From a virus, in the IMG/VR virus record IMGVR_UViG_3300046492_000366, positions 1 to 64,000 of that record: a stretch of DNA of 64,000 nucleotides; one strand, given 5' to 3'. Below are positions 33,815 to 40,701 of this stretch, piece after piece. The translations under genes were made by a program, and so were the position numbers. The number at the start of each line of letters is the position of its first letter. Position 1 is the stretch's first letter. Below the pieces are notes generated by a model. It ran no database searches. It saw only the letters and a program-made list of their open reading frames with translations, and was not told where the DNA came from.

Positions 33815-34477
33815 ATGTGGCTTACAGAAACCTGGACTTGGATTACCGCTCACTCAGAAGTAAACACGATAGCGGCTAGCGCGAGCGCTATATCTGCTAT
33901 CGCGGGCCTGATGTCGGCAATGGCAGCGTTCCGTGCGATTAAAAGAAACGACAAAAATCACGCCATATCTCTCGCGAATATAGAGAAGGCGAGAATTCAG
34001 GAAGAGGAAATAGCTACTGCAAGGAGAGAGAACGAGAGACTTCTGAAACATGCCGTGACGACAATGGAACGAGCTTACCTTGCACTTCGAGGCCCTTCCT
34101 CGCAGGTTCTATTTCCACCACAAAGTCGATTGAACTGGTTAACAGCTGCTCGTCTTATTGAGGAGTACCGGTTGACGAAAAGCGACATTGGAGATCCCAA
34201 CCTTTACCGAGAGTGCGAGAGCCATGAGGAACATTGGCGGCATCAGATCTACCTTCTTCTCCAACCGCTTGCGGTCCAGCATCCTGACTACTTCCGGTCA
34301 GGATCATCGTCCGAGATGATCCAATGCGTTTCCGCTGTCATAGTCCATTCTTTCGCAGACTGGCCAGCGGGAAAAATAGATCCTCTTTCAAAATATCCAT
34401 CTACCTCCGAGGCTCTGGAGAAGTTCGGTGTAAACCCCAACTGGTTCAACCTTGTGCAAAACCTTCGCGACTTTTAG
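33815..34477 (+). CDS. Membrane-anchored coiled-coil protein, unknown function (moron)
   Basis: 220 residues from the ATG at 33815 (in-frame ATG at 33746 also open). An N-terminal membrane helix (about 22-42, Ala/Ser/Ile-rich), a coiled coil (45-80) and a globular C-terminal domain of about 140 residues. Read against the late operon, no strong ribosome site. Its layout parallels the protein at 3222-3938 though the sequences are not obviously alike. Possible lysogen-expressed defence or signalling gene; inference only. Confidence 0.6.
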   Translation: MWLTETWTWITAHSEVNTIAASASAISAIAGLMSAMAAFRAIKRNDKNHAISLANIEKARIQEEEIATARRENERLLKHAVTTMERAYLALRGPSSQVLFPPQSRLNWLTAARLIEEYRLTKSDIGDPNLYRECESHEEHWRHQIYLLLQPLAVQHPDYFRSGSSSEMIQCVSAVIVHSFADWPAGKIDPLSKYPSTSEALEKFGVNPNWFNLVQNLRDF

Positions 34478-34533
34478 TCACAAGGAAACCGGAACTTGGG
34501 CGGGTTATGTGAGTCATACGAGCTAGGCGGAGA

Positions 34534-34749
34534 CTACTTCGCCCCGCCGTTATTGCGATCCGTCTGGGCGTCCTGATCAGAGCCTGGGTTTCCCGGCGGG
34601 GGATTCCAATCTTCTGGTCGTTCGTCAGTGCCCTCCTTCGGCTCAGATTCAGCCTGCTCTAAGCCCGATTCATGCCCTTCACCAGCGTGAGGCGCTTGCT
34701 CGCTTGGTCCTGGATATGGCGCTTCAGGGCCGTTGTTGTCTTCGATCAT
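34534..34749 (-). CDS. Small acidic disordered protein
   Basis: 71 residues, nearly all Glu, Asp, Pro, Gly, Asn and Ser with no hydrophobic core, so probably disordered. GGGAGAG lies 5 bases ahead of the ATG. It stands between the Q-position gene and the holins. Unknown role. Confidence 0.6.
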   Translation of the reverse strand: MIEDNNGPEAPYPGPSEQAPHAGEGHESGLEQAESEPKEGTDERPEDWNPPPGNPGSDQDAQTDRNNGGAK

Positions 34750-34842
34750 GATTCTCTCCCGTCAGACGCGCAGGGTCTGCGCTTACTACTACTGAGAGAA
34801 GTTTCGAAAACACGGAGTGCAATTTCCTCGACGAGCGGCCAC

Positions 34843-34867
34843 AAAAAAACCCCGCACGTTGGCGAGG
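34843..34867 (-). terminator. Terminator after the early leftward operon
   Basis: An imperfect GC-rich hairpin (about 34850-34867) followed on the minus strand by T7. It is 79 bp past the stop of 34946-35623, at the boundary between early and late leftward genes, where a Q-type antiterminator would be needed to read through. Confidence 0.6.
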
Positions 34868-34945
34868 CTTTGAAGTGGTCGTGCGCTGGATGTAAGTTGC
34901 GCAGTGTGGGAAAAGTACATCAAATTCCCCACCATAGCAACACCT

Positions 34946-35623
34946 TTATGCCGCATCCTCCGAGTTTTCTGTGTGAATAACCTGCCAAACAGGCTGCTGC
35001 GCCTGAATATCCACTTCCTCGATGGCGTTTCTCAGGAAATTCCAAATATCGATCCAGTCCCGATCCCAATGCTTGGGCTGGATAGCTATCCCGTACAGCT
35101 TCATCATGGCGTCAGACACCCGAGCCGGGCCCCACGCATCACCGCCGTTCGCCTCGGCCTTGTAGGACTGCAGGGCGCAGGTGATCAGGCAGTGCACCTT
35201 AGCTGCCTTAGCATCGGTGAGCGCACCGAAGTCGGTATCCGACCAGATCAGCTTTTCGGCATTCAGCATGTGCACGACGGTCATGCACGGGTGGTAGAGG
35301 TAGTGCCCCAACTGCTGCACCTGGAACGGCAAGGACTCGATCGCCTTCTGGACCTTCCCCATGGTCACCAGGTGGGCGGCGCGATGTGTCGACCGACCAA
35401 TCGGCGTGCGGCGCGTCTCGGCGATGTGGATCTTCTGGCGTACAACCATGATGCGCTCTTCCTTGTCGTCTCCCTGGGCAGCGAAGATGATCTCGCGCAG
35501 TGCTGCCTTTTCTTTCCTTACTACGGTTGCGGACTTGGCCCGATCAGCCGCCGCAGTGCTGATTGAGGCGTTCGATTCGTGCTGCGCATCAGTCCACGCT
35601 TGACGTGCGTTGATCAATTTCAT
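34946..35623 (-). CDS. Hypothetical protein in the position of lambda Q
   Basis: 225 residues from the ATG at 35623, which overlaps the NinG stop by 4 bp. The C-terminal K-H-W-D-R-D-W-I-D-I-W segment is distinctive but I do not recognise a family. It is the last gene of the cro-O-NinB-NinG operon and is followed by a terminator and then the late genes, exactly where lambda encodes its late regulator Q. A late-gene antitermination role is a positional inference. Confidence 0.55.
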   Translation of the reverse strand: MKLINARQAWTDAQHESNASISTAAADRAKSATVVRKEKAALREIIFAAQGDDKEERIMVVRQKIHIAETRRTPIGRSTHRAAHLVTMGKVQKAIESLPFQVQQLGHYLYHPCMTVVHMLNAEKLIWSDTDFGALTDAKAAKVHCLITCALQSYKAEANGGDAWGPARVSDAMMKLYGIAIQPKHWDRDWIDIWNFLRNAIEEVDIQAQQPVWQVIHTENSEDAA

Positions 35624-36204
35624 GCTGCCTGCCCCTTCTTCAGTTCTCGGGTCTTGGCCCGGTATTCGGCCTTGATGGTTTTGATTTCTTCGACAGTGTG
35701 TTTGCAGACCGGGTGCGGCCCTTCCAGCCAATCGACCTTTTCCGGGCCGATCAGCTGCATAAGCGAAAGCCGGTAATTCACCAAATTGCCGGACAGATGC
35801 GTGTTGCATGGTGCGCATTGCTTCCACACGTTGAGCGGTTCGAATCGCAGCTCGGGGTTCGCTCCCACAGAGCGATAGTGCCCAGCGTGGTATTGGCCTT
35901 CGTGGTGACGACCGCAACTCACGCAAGGGCGATCGGCATCACGCGAGCGGATCCACTCGTTGAACGCTGCTTGGGCTTCGCGCATGTGTTCCGCCCTGCT
36001 CTTCAGCTTCTCCTTGCGTACCTGGATATCTCGGCGGTCGCGCTGGGCGATGGCCTTGCGGGCTTTGTCATGATTCTTCGGCGCATCGATCAAGGCGCAT
36101 GCCGGGCTGCAAACCGCCTGCCCCATCCGCGATGGGACGAATGTGGTCCTACAAGTAGCAACGCGGCATTTCTTCGGTTTTGGCTGCTTCCTTGCGATCG
36201 TCAT
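35620..36204 (-). CDS. ninG: NinG/Rap recombination endonuclease
   Basis: 194 residues with the NinG layout: an N-terminal Cys-rich segment (K-K-C-R-V-A-T-C and C-S-P-A-C), a basic helical linker, and the C-terminal HNH-like part P-C-V-S-C-G-R with G-H-Y-R-S and C-A-P-C-N-T-H-L-S-G-N. In lambda it cleaves branched DNA and supports Red recombination. It overlaps NinB and the following gene by 4 bp each. Confidence 0.92.
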   Translation of the reverse strand: MTIARKQPKPKKCRVATCRTTFVPSRMGQAVCSPACALIDAPKNHDKARKAIAQRDRRDIQVRKEKLKSRAEHMREAQAAFNEWIRSRDADRPCVSCGRHHEGQYHAGHYRSVGANPELRFEPLNVWKQCAPCNTHLSGNLVNYRLSLMQLIGPEKVDWLEGPHPVCKHTVEEIKTIKAEYRAKTRELKKGQAA

Positions 36205-36671
36205 GCAGCCTCCTGGCTCAGCAGATCATCGAAGTACACGCCCTGCTGTGTGAAGCGCGCGGCGATCCGGTCGGTGTAGGCAATGCCCTGGGCGCGATTG
36301 AACAAACTGGTGACCGGGAAACCGTCCGGGCCAAACAGCTTGCAGCCTCCCATCATGGCCAACTTCGTCTCGTACGGAAGGTGGCGCATGACTCGGTACC
36401 ACTCCGTCTGAAACCCGGCATCCTCGTTCAACAGGATCTGCACGCCGATATGCAACTTGCAGTACCGGCGAGCGTCGGCCTCATCGCCGATCTGGGTCAT
36501 CTCGGCAATCCGCTTGTACATCGCGAACCACAGCCGGTTTTGATCCAGCGTGCGGTCTTTACCCGGGCGCAGCGACACAACGACGAACTTCTTGTCGCGG
36601 AACATAGCGCTGAGTTTGGTTATGGCCTCGGAGAGCTTGGCCTGGCAGTTGACGCTGATCTTGTCGGTCAT
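36201..36671 (-). CDS. ninB: NinB recombination protein
   Basis: 156 residues matching the NinB family: the R-T-L-D-Q-N-R-L-W-F-A-M-Y segment (about 40-52) and a C-terminal helical region. Lambda NinB (Orf) binds ssDNA/SSB and stands in for RecFOR. Coupled to NinG. Confidence 0.92.
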   Translation of the reverse strand: MTDKISVNCQAKLSEAITKLSAMFRDKKFVVVSLRPGKDRTLDQNRLWFAMYKRIAEMTQIGDEADARRYCKLHIGVQILLNEDAGFQTEWYRVMRHLPYETKLAMMGGCKLFGPDGFPVTSLFNRAQGIAYTDRIAARFTQQGVYFDDLLSQEAA

Positions 36672-36991
36672 GGCTGCACCGCTTTGCTCATGGCGGCATC
36701 GATGGATGCGATGGCCGCTTGGCGTCTTGGGTGCTTGAAGGAAACCTCATTGTTTTCATCCAGCAGCCCACGCACCTCGGCTTCGTGAAGAATGAATTCG
36801 CGGGCCTCCAGCGCAGCCTTGCGCAGCGCTTCATTCTCGGCCAACAGCTCCAGCGCCACCTCCTCCACCGTCTTCTCCCCGAGGAACTCGCCGAGCGCTT
36901 CAGCGTTCTGCTTCCACTCCCCGCAGTCAGCCTTCCAAGAGGCGACTTCACTCCACAGCAGCTTCTGGAGCTTCTGTTTATCGATGCTCAT
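36668..36991 (-). CDS. Hypothetical phage protein with short coiled coil
   Basis: 107 residues, acidic, helical; A-E-N-E-A-L-R-K-A-A-L-E-A-R (about 51-64) is predicted coiled coil. Coupled by 4-bp overlaps to its neighbours in the replication operon. Resembles Ea22-like accessory proteins in style only; not identified. Confidence 0.6.
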   Translation of the reverse strand: MSIDKQKLQKLLWSEVASWKADCGEWKQNAEALGEFLGEKTVEEVALELLAENEALRKAALEAREFILHEAEVRGLLDENNEVSFKHPRRQAAIASIDAAMSKAVQP

Positions 36992-37785
36992 TGAGCCGCA
37001 CTCCTTGCTTTCAATTGTTCAGCCTGTTGAATCAGCAGCGCCCGGCGATCCGCCAGCTCGTTGGCTGCCAGAATTCGCAGTTCTGTTTTTTCCTCGGCCG
37101 ATGCTTGGCGCATGGCGAGCATCGAATCCTTCACCGCGGCGAGCTTCTCGCGCAGTTTTGGCGAAGGTCGAGTTACATCACCGGTGAGCAGCGCAACGAC
37201 GGCCCGGCCGTCTTCGGTAACTGGCGCGACACTCAAGTCGGCCAGGTACAACTGCCCCCGCTCATGTGGGATCCGTTGCATCTGCACGGCCTTGGTGATC
37301 GCCTGAGTGCGGCGATTGGCGTCGAATCCAACCGACACATGCCAATTGACGTTTTTGTTGTCCTCCCGAGCCTGCCCTACCAAACGCTCATAAGCGCTGT
37401 TGAACGCCATGCGCGCACCGACCTTGTCGCCGGCGTCGAGGACAGGTTTCGCAGCTGCCAGCGCAAGCTGAATTTCGTCGGTCAGCACCACGGTTTCAAA
37501 TTCATCGTTGGTGGTCATGGCGATCGCCCATGCTTCGTCTTTGGCCGGGCGACCGTCAGCGGCCTGCACGCGCTGGAGAATGTCAGCCATGGCCAGCTTG
37601 CCCTTCACCTCGAAACGGCAGGCCTTCAGCGCGGCTTTCACGGTGGGCACTGAGTAAGCGCAGAGGTCTTCCGCCATCATCGCCGCGGTGCCTGGGTTCA
37701 TTTCCTGACCCATGGCCTCGGCGGTGGCGCAGATCGCTGCAGCTAGCCCGGCAACCTGTTGGTCATTCATTTCAAAGGTACTCAT
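36988..37785 (-). CDS. Replication-associated protein, possible helicase loader
   Basis: 265 residues, helical. The N-terminal region (V-K-A-A-L-K-A-C-R ... F-E-V-K-G-K-L-A-M-A-D-I) resembles the start of lambda P-type and related phage replication proteins; there is no AAA motif. Its start lies inside the 3' end of the O-like gene (14-bp overlap), the usual O-P arrangement. The helicase-loader role is inferred from position. Confidence 0.55.
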   Translation of the reverse strand: MSTFEMNDQQVAGLAAAICATAEAMGQEMNPGTAAMMAEDLCAYSVPTVKAALKACRFEVKGKLAMADILQRVQAADGRPAKDEAWAIAMTTNDEFETVVLTDEIQLALAAAKPVLDAGDKVGARMAFNSAYERLVGQAREDNKNVNWHVSVGFDANRRTQAITKAVQMQRIPHERGQLYLADLSVAPVTEDGRAVVALLTGDVTRPSPKLREKLAAVKDSMLAMRQASAEEKTELRILAANELADRRALLIQQAEQLKARSAAQ

Positions 37786-38743
37786 TGCGCTCCCCTGCTT
37801 GGCGCTTGGCCAAGACCATTTGCGCGGCCTGCTCGGCGGCGGAGACGTTCGCTTCGGTCCGTTCCATCTGGCGTGCTGTCGTGCCGTTGATGCGCTGACC
37901 GGTCACCCACTGGGTGTGGTAGCTCTCGGCGTTGGCCAGCAGTTCGTTGAGGCTGTGGCACTTGCGCAGCACTGCGGCATCGGCGGTTTTCAGGAAGTGT
38001 GCAGCGACGTGGTGGGCGACATCGGAGCCGAGGCGGTCGACCAGTTGACCGAGCTGGCCACCAACCTTGGCGTTCCATACCGGCCAGGCGCTGTAGCGCT
38101 TGCGGTAGGCCATGGCGTAGTTCGCCCAGACCTTGAAGGTTTTGCAGGACTGGTCTTTTGGGCCAGGCATGTCAGCGGGAATCTCAACCCGTGGCGCATC
38201 GGTGCGATCAACCACTAGCACCAGGTTGCGGGCCGGCTTGTCCGGGCTGCCCTGCAAGTCCTGATTGGTATCCTGATTGGTACCCTGATGATTGGTATCC
38301 TGATTTGTCGGAGATTTTTCCGACCCTTGTTCGGATTTTTCTCCGACCTTGCTCGGATTTTTTTCCGAGGTAGATCGGATTTTTTTCCGACCATCGTTCT
38401 TCGGTGGGGTCGGATATTTTTCCGACCCGTCGAGCTTCTGGTTCCACTCAATCGCCTTCTCAGTCAGGCGAAAAAGAGTGATGTTCGCGGTGCTGGAAAG
38501 CTCAATCAAGCCGGCTTCTTCCAGGGCCTTGAGCATGCGGTACGCCGTGTCTGGCTTGTCAGTGAGCAGCGGCAGCTCCTCAATGATCTTGGCCTTGCTC
38601 AGCGCGAAGAAGATCCCGTCCTCAGTCTTGATTGGCTTGGTCCAGCTCGGGCAGCCGTAAACGAAGGCGAACAGCAGGGCCTGCTGAGAGTTCAGCCCCC
38701 ACTCCAAGGCCTTAACCTGATTGATGGTTACGGTGAACTGCAT
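37772..38743 (-). CDS. Replication initiator O-like protein
   Basis: 323 residues from the ATG at 38743 (AGGAA ahead). The N-terminal winged-helix part (about 1-95, with A-L-E-E-A-G-L-I-E-L) precedes a low-complexity linker (about 105-165, rich in Ser, Lys, Asn, Gln) encoded by the iteron and ATTGGTATCC-type repeat region, and a C-terminal domain (about 190-323) that would bind the helicase loader. Origin repeats inside the linker-coding part of O are a lambda feature. It is the third gene of the cro operon. Confidence 0.8.
   Translation of the reverse strand: MQFTVTINQVKALEWGLNSQQALLFAFVYGCPSWTKPIKTEDGIFFALSKAKIIEELPLLTDKPDTAYRMLKALEEAGLIELSSTANITLFRLTEKAIEWNQKLDGSEKYPTPPKNDGRKKIRSTSEKNPSKVGEKSEQGSEKSPTNQDTNHQGTNQDTNQDLQGSPDKPARNLVLVVDRTDAPRVEIPADMPGPKDQSCKTFKVWANYAMAYRKRYSAWPVWNAKVGGQLGQLVDRLGSDVAHHVAAHFLKTADAAVLRKCHSLNELLANAESYHTQWVTGQRINGTTARQMERTEANVSAAEQAAQMVLAKRQAGERNEYL
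38308..38425. repeat. Iteron array, candidate phage replication origin
   Basis: Five 16-bp repeats TCGGA-N6-TCCGA start at 38308, 38331, 38353, 38375 and 38410, spaced 23, 22, 22 and 35 bp (about two helix turns). Each is itself a hyphenated palindrome with a T-rich centre. They lie within the linker-coding part of the O-like gene, matching the position of lambda ori. A second set of short repeats (about 38258-38300) adjoins. Confidence 0.8.
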
Positions 38744-38781
38744 GTCAGGTGTTCCTGACGCTAGGAGCAAAGAAATATATG

Positions 38782-38817
38782 CGCGACACGTTTTTCGAAT
38801 TCTGAAAACGTGTCGCG
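38782..38817. promoter_or_regulatory. 36-bp near-perfect palindrome upstream of O
   Basis: Arms CGCGACACGTTTT and AAAACGTGTCGCG (13 bp each, exact) around a 10-bp centre that is itself GAATTC-symmetric; only two base pairs break symmetry. It is 39 bp ahead of the O start codon. The half-site AACGTGTCGCGAC recurs at 33003-33015. Candidate operator or cruciform site. Confidence 0.75.
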
Positions 38818-38867
38818 ACACTGGCCGGGGTATTGATCGTTTGGATTGCTTGGTGCATGATTTGCTC

Positions 38868-38913
38868 CACAAAGCGTTTTAAGAGAGCCAGGCCACGAAC
38901 CTGGCTTTTTTTT
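38868..38913 (+). ncRNA. Candidate OOP-like antisense RNA
   Basis: A plus-strand promoter can be drawn (TTGATC at 38833, 17-bp spacer, CATGAT at 38856) with a terminator 7-bp stem AGCCAGG/CCTGGCT (38886-38892, 38900-38906) and T8 (38906-38913). No plus-strand gene explains it. In lambda the OOP RNA arises at this place between O and cII. A transcript of about 45 nt would end just before the cII stop codon. No expression evidence. Confidence 0.45.
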
Positions 38914-38922
38914 GCCTGCGGT

Positions 38923-39390
38923 TTATGCGCGGGCTTTGTGCAACTCGATTACTGCGCCGACAGCCTCAAGGCTCGCCGACATGTATTTGGCGTGCAGAGC
39001 GCGAATTTTCTTTGCTTCGCACTCATCAATCTCACCGTCTTCCAAGGCAGAAGCCACCATCTGATCAAGCGCACCGCGCTGTGCAGATGCAGCTAGCGAG
39101 CGCTGATACAGGTCGACGTTGTCCAACTCCCCCGCTTCCGGGATCTTCACGAACACGCCGCCATACATGCCGCAGATGTAGTCGGGCAGATGCTCGGTCT
39201 TCGTCTCGCTTTCCAGCACGAAGATTTCGGCATCACTCAACGGCTTGCAGCCTGCTGTCTCGTAGATCTGGTTTTCCAGGCGCTTGTCCTTGATTCCAAG
39301 ACGCGCAGCTGCGCAATCCAATCCGCCAGGGAAAGCGTTGGACACGGCAGCCATTACTTGGCGGCGGGTCTCTAGCACGGGGGTTTTCAT
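38923..39390 (-). CDS. CII-like phage regulatory protein
   Basis: 155 residues. The N-terminus (about 8-45) has a helix-turn-helix-like segment with A-A-A-R-L-G-I-K-D-K-R-L-E-N-Q-I-Y-E, as in CII/YmfL-type regulators; the rest is helical. Second gene of the cro operon, as cII is in lambda. Expected to influence the lysis-lysogeny choice. Confidence 0.75.
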   Translation of the reverse strand: MKTPVLETRRQVMAAVSNAFPGGLDCAAARLGIKDKRLENQIYETAGCKPLSDAEIFVLESETKTEHLPDYICGMYGGVFVKIPEAGELDNVDLYQRSLAASAQRGALDQMVASALEDGEIDECEAKKIRALHAKYMSASLEAVGAVIELHKARA

Positions 39391-39454
39391 GTCCTAGTTT
39401 TTCCTTGGTTCAGTTGCGATCAGAATGACGTCAATGGATCAGTGGAAAGGAATG

Positions 39455-39661
39455 TCAGGCGGCGGTTCTTTGAACCGGGAGCTGGCACGGAAATGGACGA
39501 ACCTCCTCCGCTGTCAGCCTTCCGTCCTCATGCTCAATGACCAGAATTTCCCTGGCTGCCTTCAAGGCTTTCGAAATGGCTGGAGCGCTGACGCCAAGGC
39601 CCTTGGCGACAGCGGACTGACCAATTCGCTCAACCAGTTCTGGCAGTGGCGTCTTTTTCAT
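39455..39661 (-). CDS. cro: Cro-like repressor
   Basis: 68 residues. The helix-turn-helix is at about 13-33 (Q-S-A-V-A-K-G-L-G-V-S-A-P-A-I-S-K-A), like P22/lambda Cro proteins. Divergent from cI across the three operators, first gene of the leftward operon. It would repress cI transcription during lytic growth. Confidence 0.85.
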   Translation of the reverse strand: MKKTPLPELVERIGQSAVAKGLGVSAPAISKALKAAREILVIEHEDGRLTAEEVRPFPCQLPVQRTAA

Positions 39662-39671
39662 GTCGTTGCCT

Positions 39672-39768
39672 CAGCAAACTTTGTCAAACCCAATATTAAC
39701 CGCCGGTTAGTTTTCTAGCAATACCGGCGGTTGCCGCAATAAAATTAACCAACGGTTAAATTTCACGG
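39672..39768. promoter_or_regulatory. cro-cI operator region (OR-like) with divergent promoters
   Basis: Three 13-bp operators of the TAACCG-N-CGGTTA type lie at 39697-39709, 39721-39733 and 39746-39758 (24-25 bp steps). On the minus strand TTGCTA, a 17-bp spacer holding an operator, and TAATAT form the cro promoter. On the plus strand TTGCCG and GGTTAA, 17 bp apart, put the start of cI mRNA at or within a few bases of its ATG. CI/Cro binding is inferred from symmetry and location. Confidence 0.8.
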
Positions 39769-40635
39769 ATGAGCAGAAAGAAAGAGCTGTCCCCAGAACT
39801 GAAAGCTGAGTGCGACGCCGCGAAGGCGCTTTTCGTATCGAAAAAGAACGCGCTCGGATTGACTCAGGCGAGCCTTGCGGCGGAGGCTGATATATCGGCC
39901 GCTGCAGTAGCGATGTACCTGAATGGAACGAACCCTCTGAACGCCAAGTTCGCGTCGGTTCTAGCGCGTTTACTTGGCGTTCCAGTCGAGCGCTTCAGTA
40001 AGCGACTTGCGCGCGAGATCAGCGGGCTGACAAGTGTCGCCGAAGCGCCATTGGCTTCGACGCTTTCTGCCGCTGATATGGTCCGCCAGATGCTCGATAA
40101 GCAGGGCAAAGGGTTGACTGACACGGCCAGACAAAGATTGATGGCAGCCGCTGAAGCAGATGATGCCGGCGGCACCATCGAGCTTGACTACTACCGGCCA
40201 GGGGTTGTGGGTGATGAGGTATGGATTGCGCACTACGACGTCCGCGCAGCCATGGGCGGCGGCCAGATCCCGCATGACTATCCAGAGATGCTGCAGGATG
40301 TCCGAGTAAGTCCTCAGCATCTGCGCGAGATGGGTGTCGAGTTCAAAGAGCATTTCCATCTGAAAATGGTGACCGGTTGGGGTCAGTCGATGGCGCCCAC
40401 TATCAAGCATCGCGACCCGCTGCTCGTGGACGTTAGCATTCGGGAGTTCGTAGGCGATGGAATCTACATGTTTTCGTGGGAAGGTCATCTATACATCAAG
40501 CGGCTGCAGTGGATAGGGGATGAACAGATTAAGATGATTTCTGACAATGATCGTCACTCACCACAAACGATTAGATCGGAAGAAACTTTCATCCAGGCGC
40601 GCGTGCTGCTGGTGTGGAATGCCAATTTGCTTTGA
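39769..40635 (+). CDS. cI: CI-type repressor (XRE HTH + S24 peptidase)
   Basis: 288 residues. N-terminal HTH (about 30-62, L-T-Q-A-S-L-A-A-E-A-D-I-S). The C-terminal S24/LexA-like domain has the catalytic Ser207 in G-W-G-Q-S-M-A-P-T and Lys244 in Y-I-K-R-L, both present, so RecA-stimulated self-cleavage and SOS induction are expected. No Shine-Dalgarno precedes the ATG, which with the promoter position suggests a leaderless mRNA as in lambda. It maintains lysogeny by binding the operators at 39672-39768 and 43787-43823. Confidence 0.93.
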   Translation: MSRKKELSPELKAECDAAKALFVSKKNALGLTQASLAAEADISAAAVAMYLNGTNPLNAKFASVLARLLGVPVERFSKRLAREISGLTSVAEAPLASTLSAADMVRQMLDKQGKGLTDTARQRLMAAAEADDAGGTIELDYYRPGVVGDEVWIAHYDVRAAMGGGQIPHDYPEMLQDVRVSPQHLREMGVEFKEHFHLKMVTGWGQSMAPTIKHRDPLLVDVSIREFVGDGIYMFSWEGHLYIKRLQWIGDEQIKMISDNDRHSPQTIRSEETFIQARVLLVWNANLL

Positions 40636-40701
40636 TACAACCAAGAAAATCTGAATACTCAGCAACAGCCAAATTCAAACGAGAAACAACAAGGATGTCG
40701 A

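Noticed and set aside
38258-38430. Regular repeats considered as a CRISPR array
   Set aside because: Units are 16 bp with 6-19 bp gaps, individually palindromic, and inside a coding region; no spacers of CRISPR length and no cas genes. They fit origin iterons.
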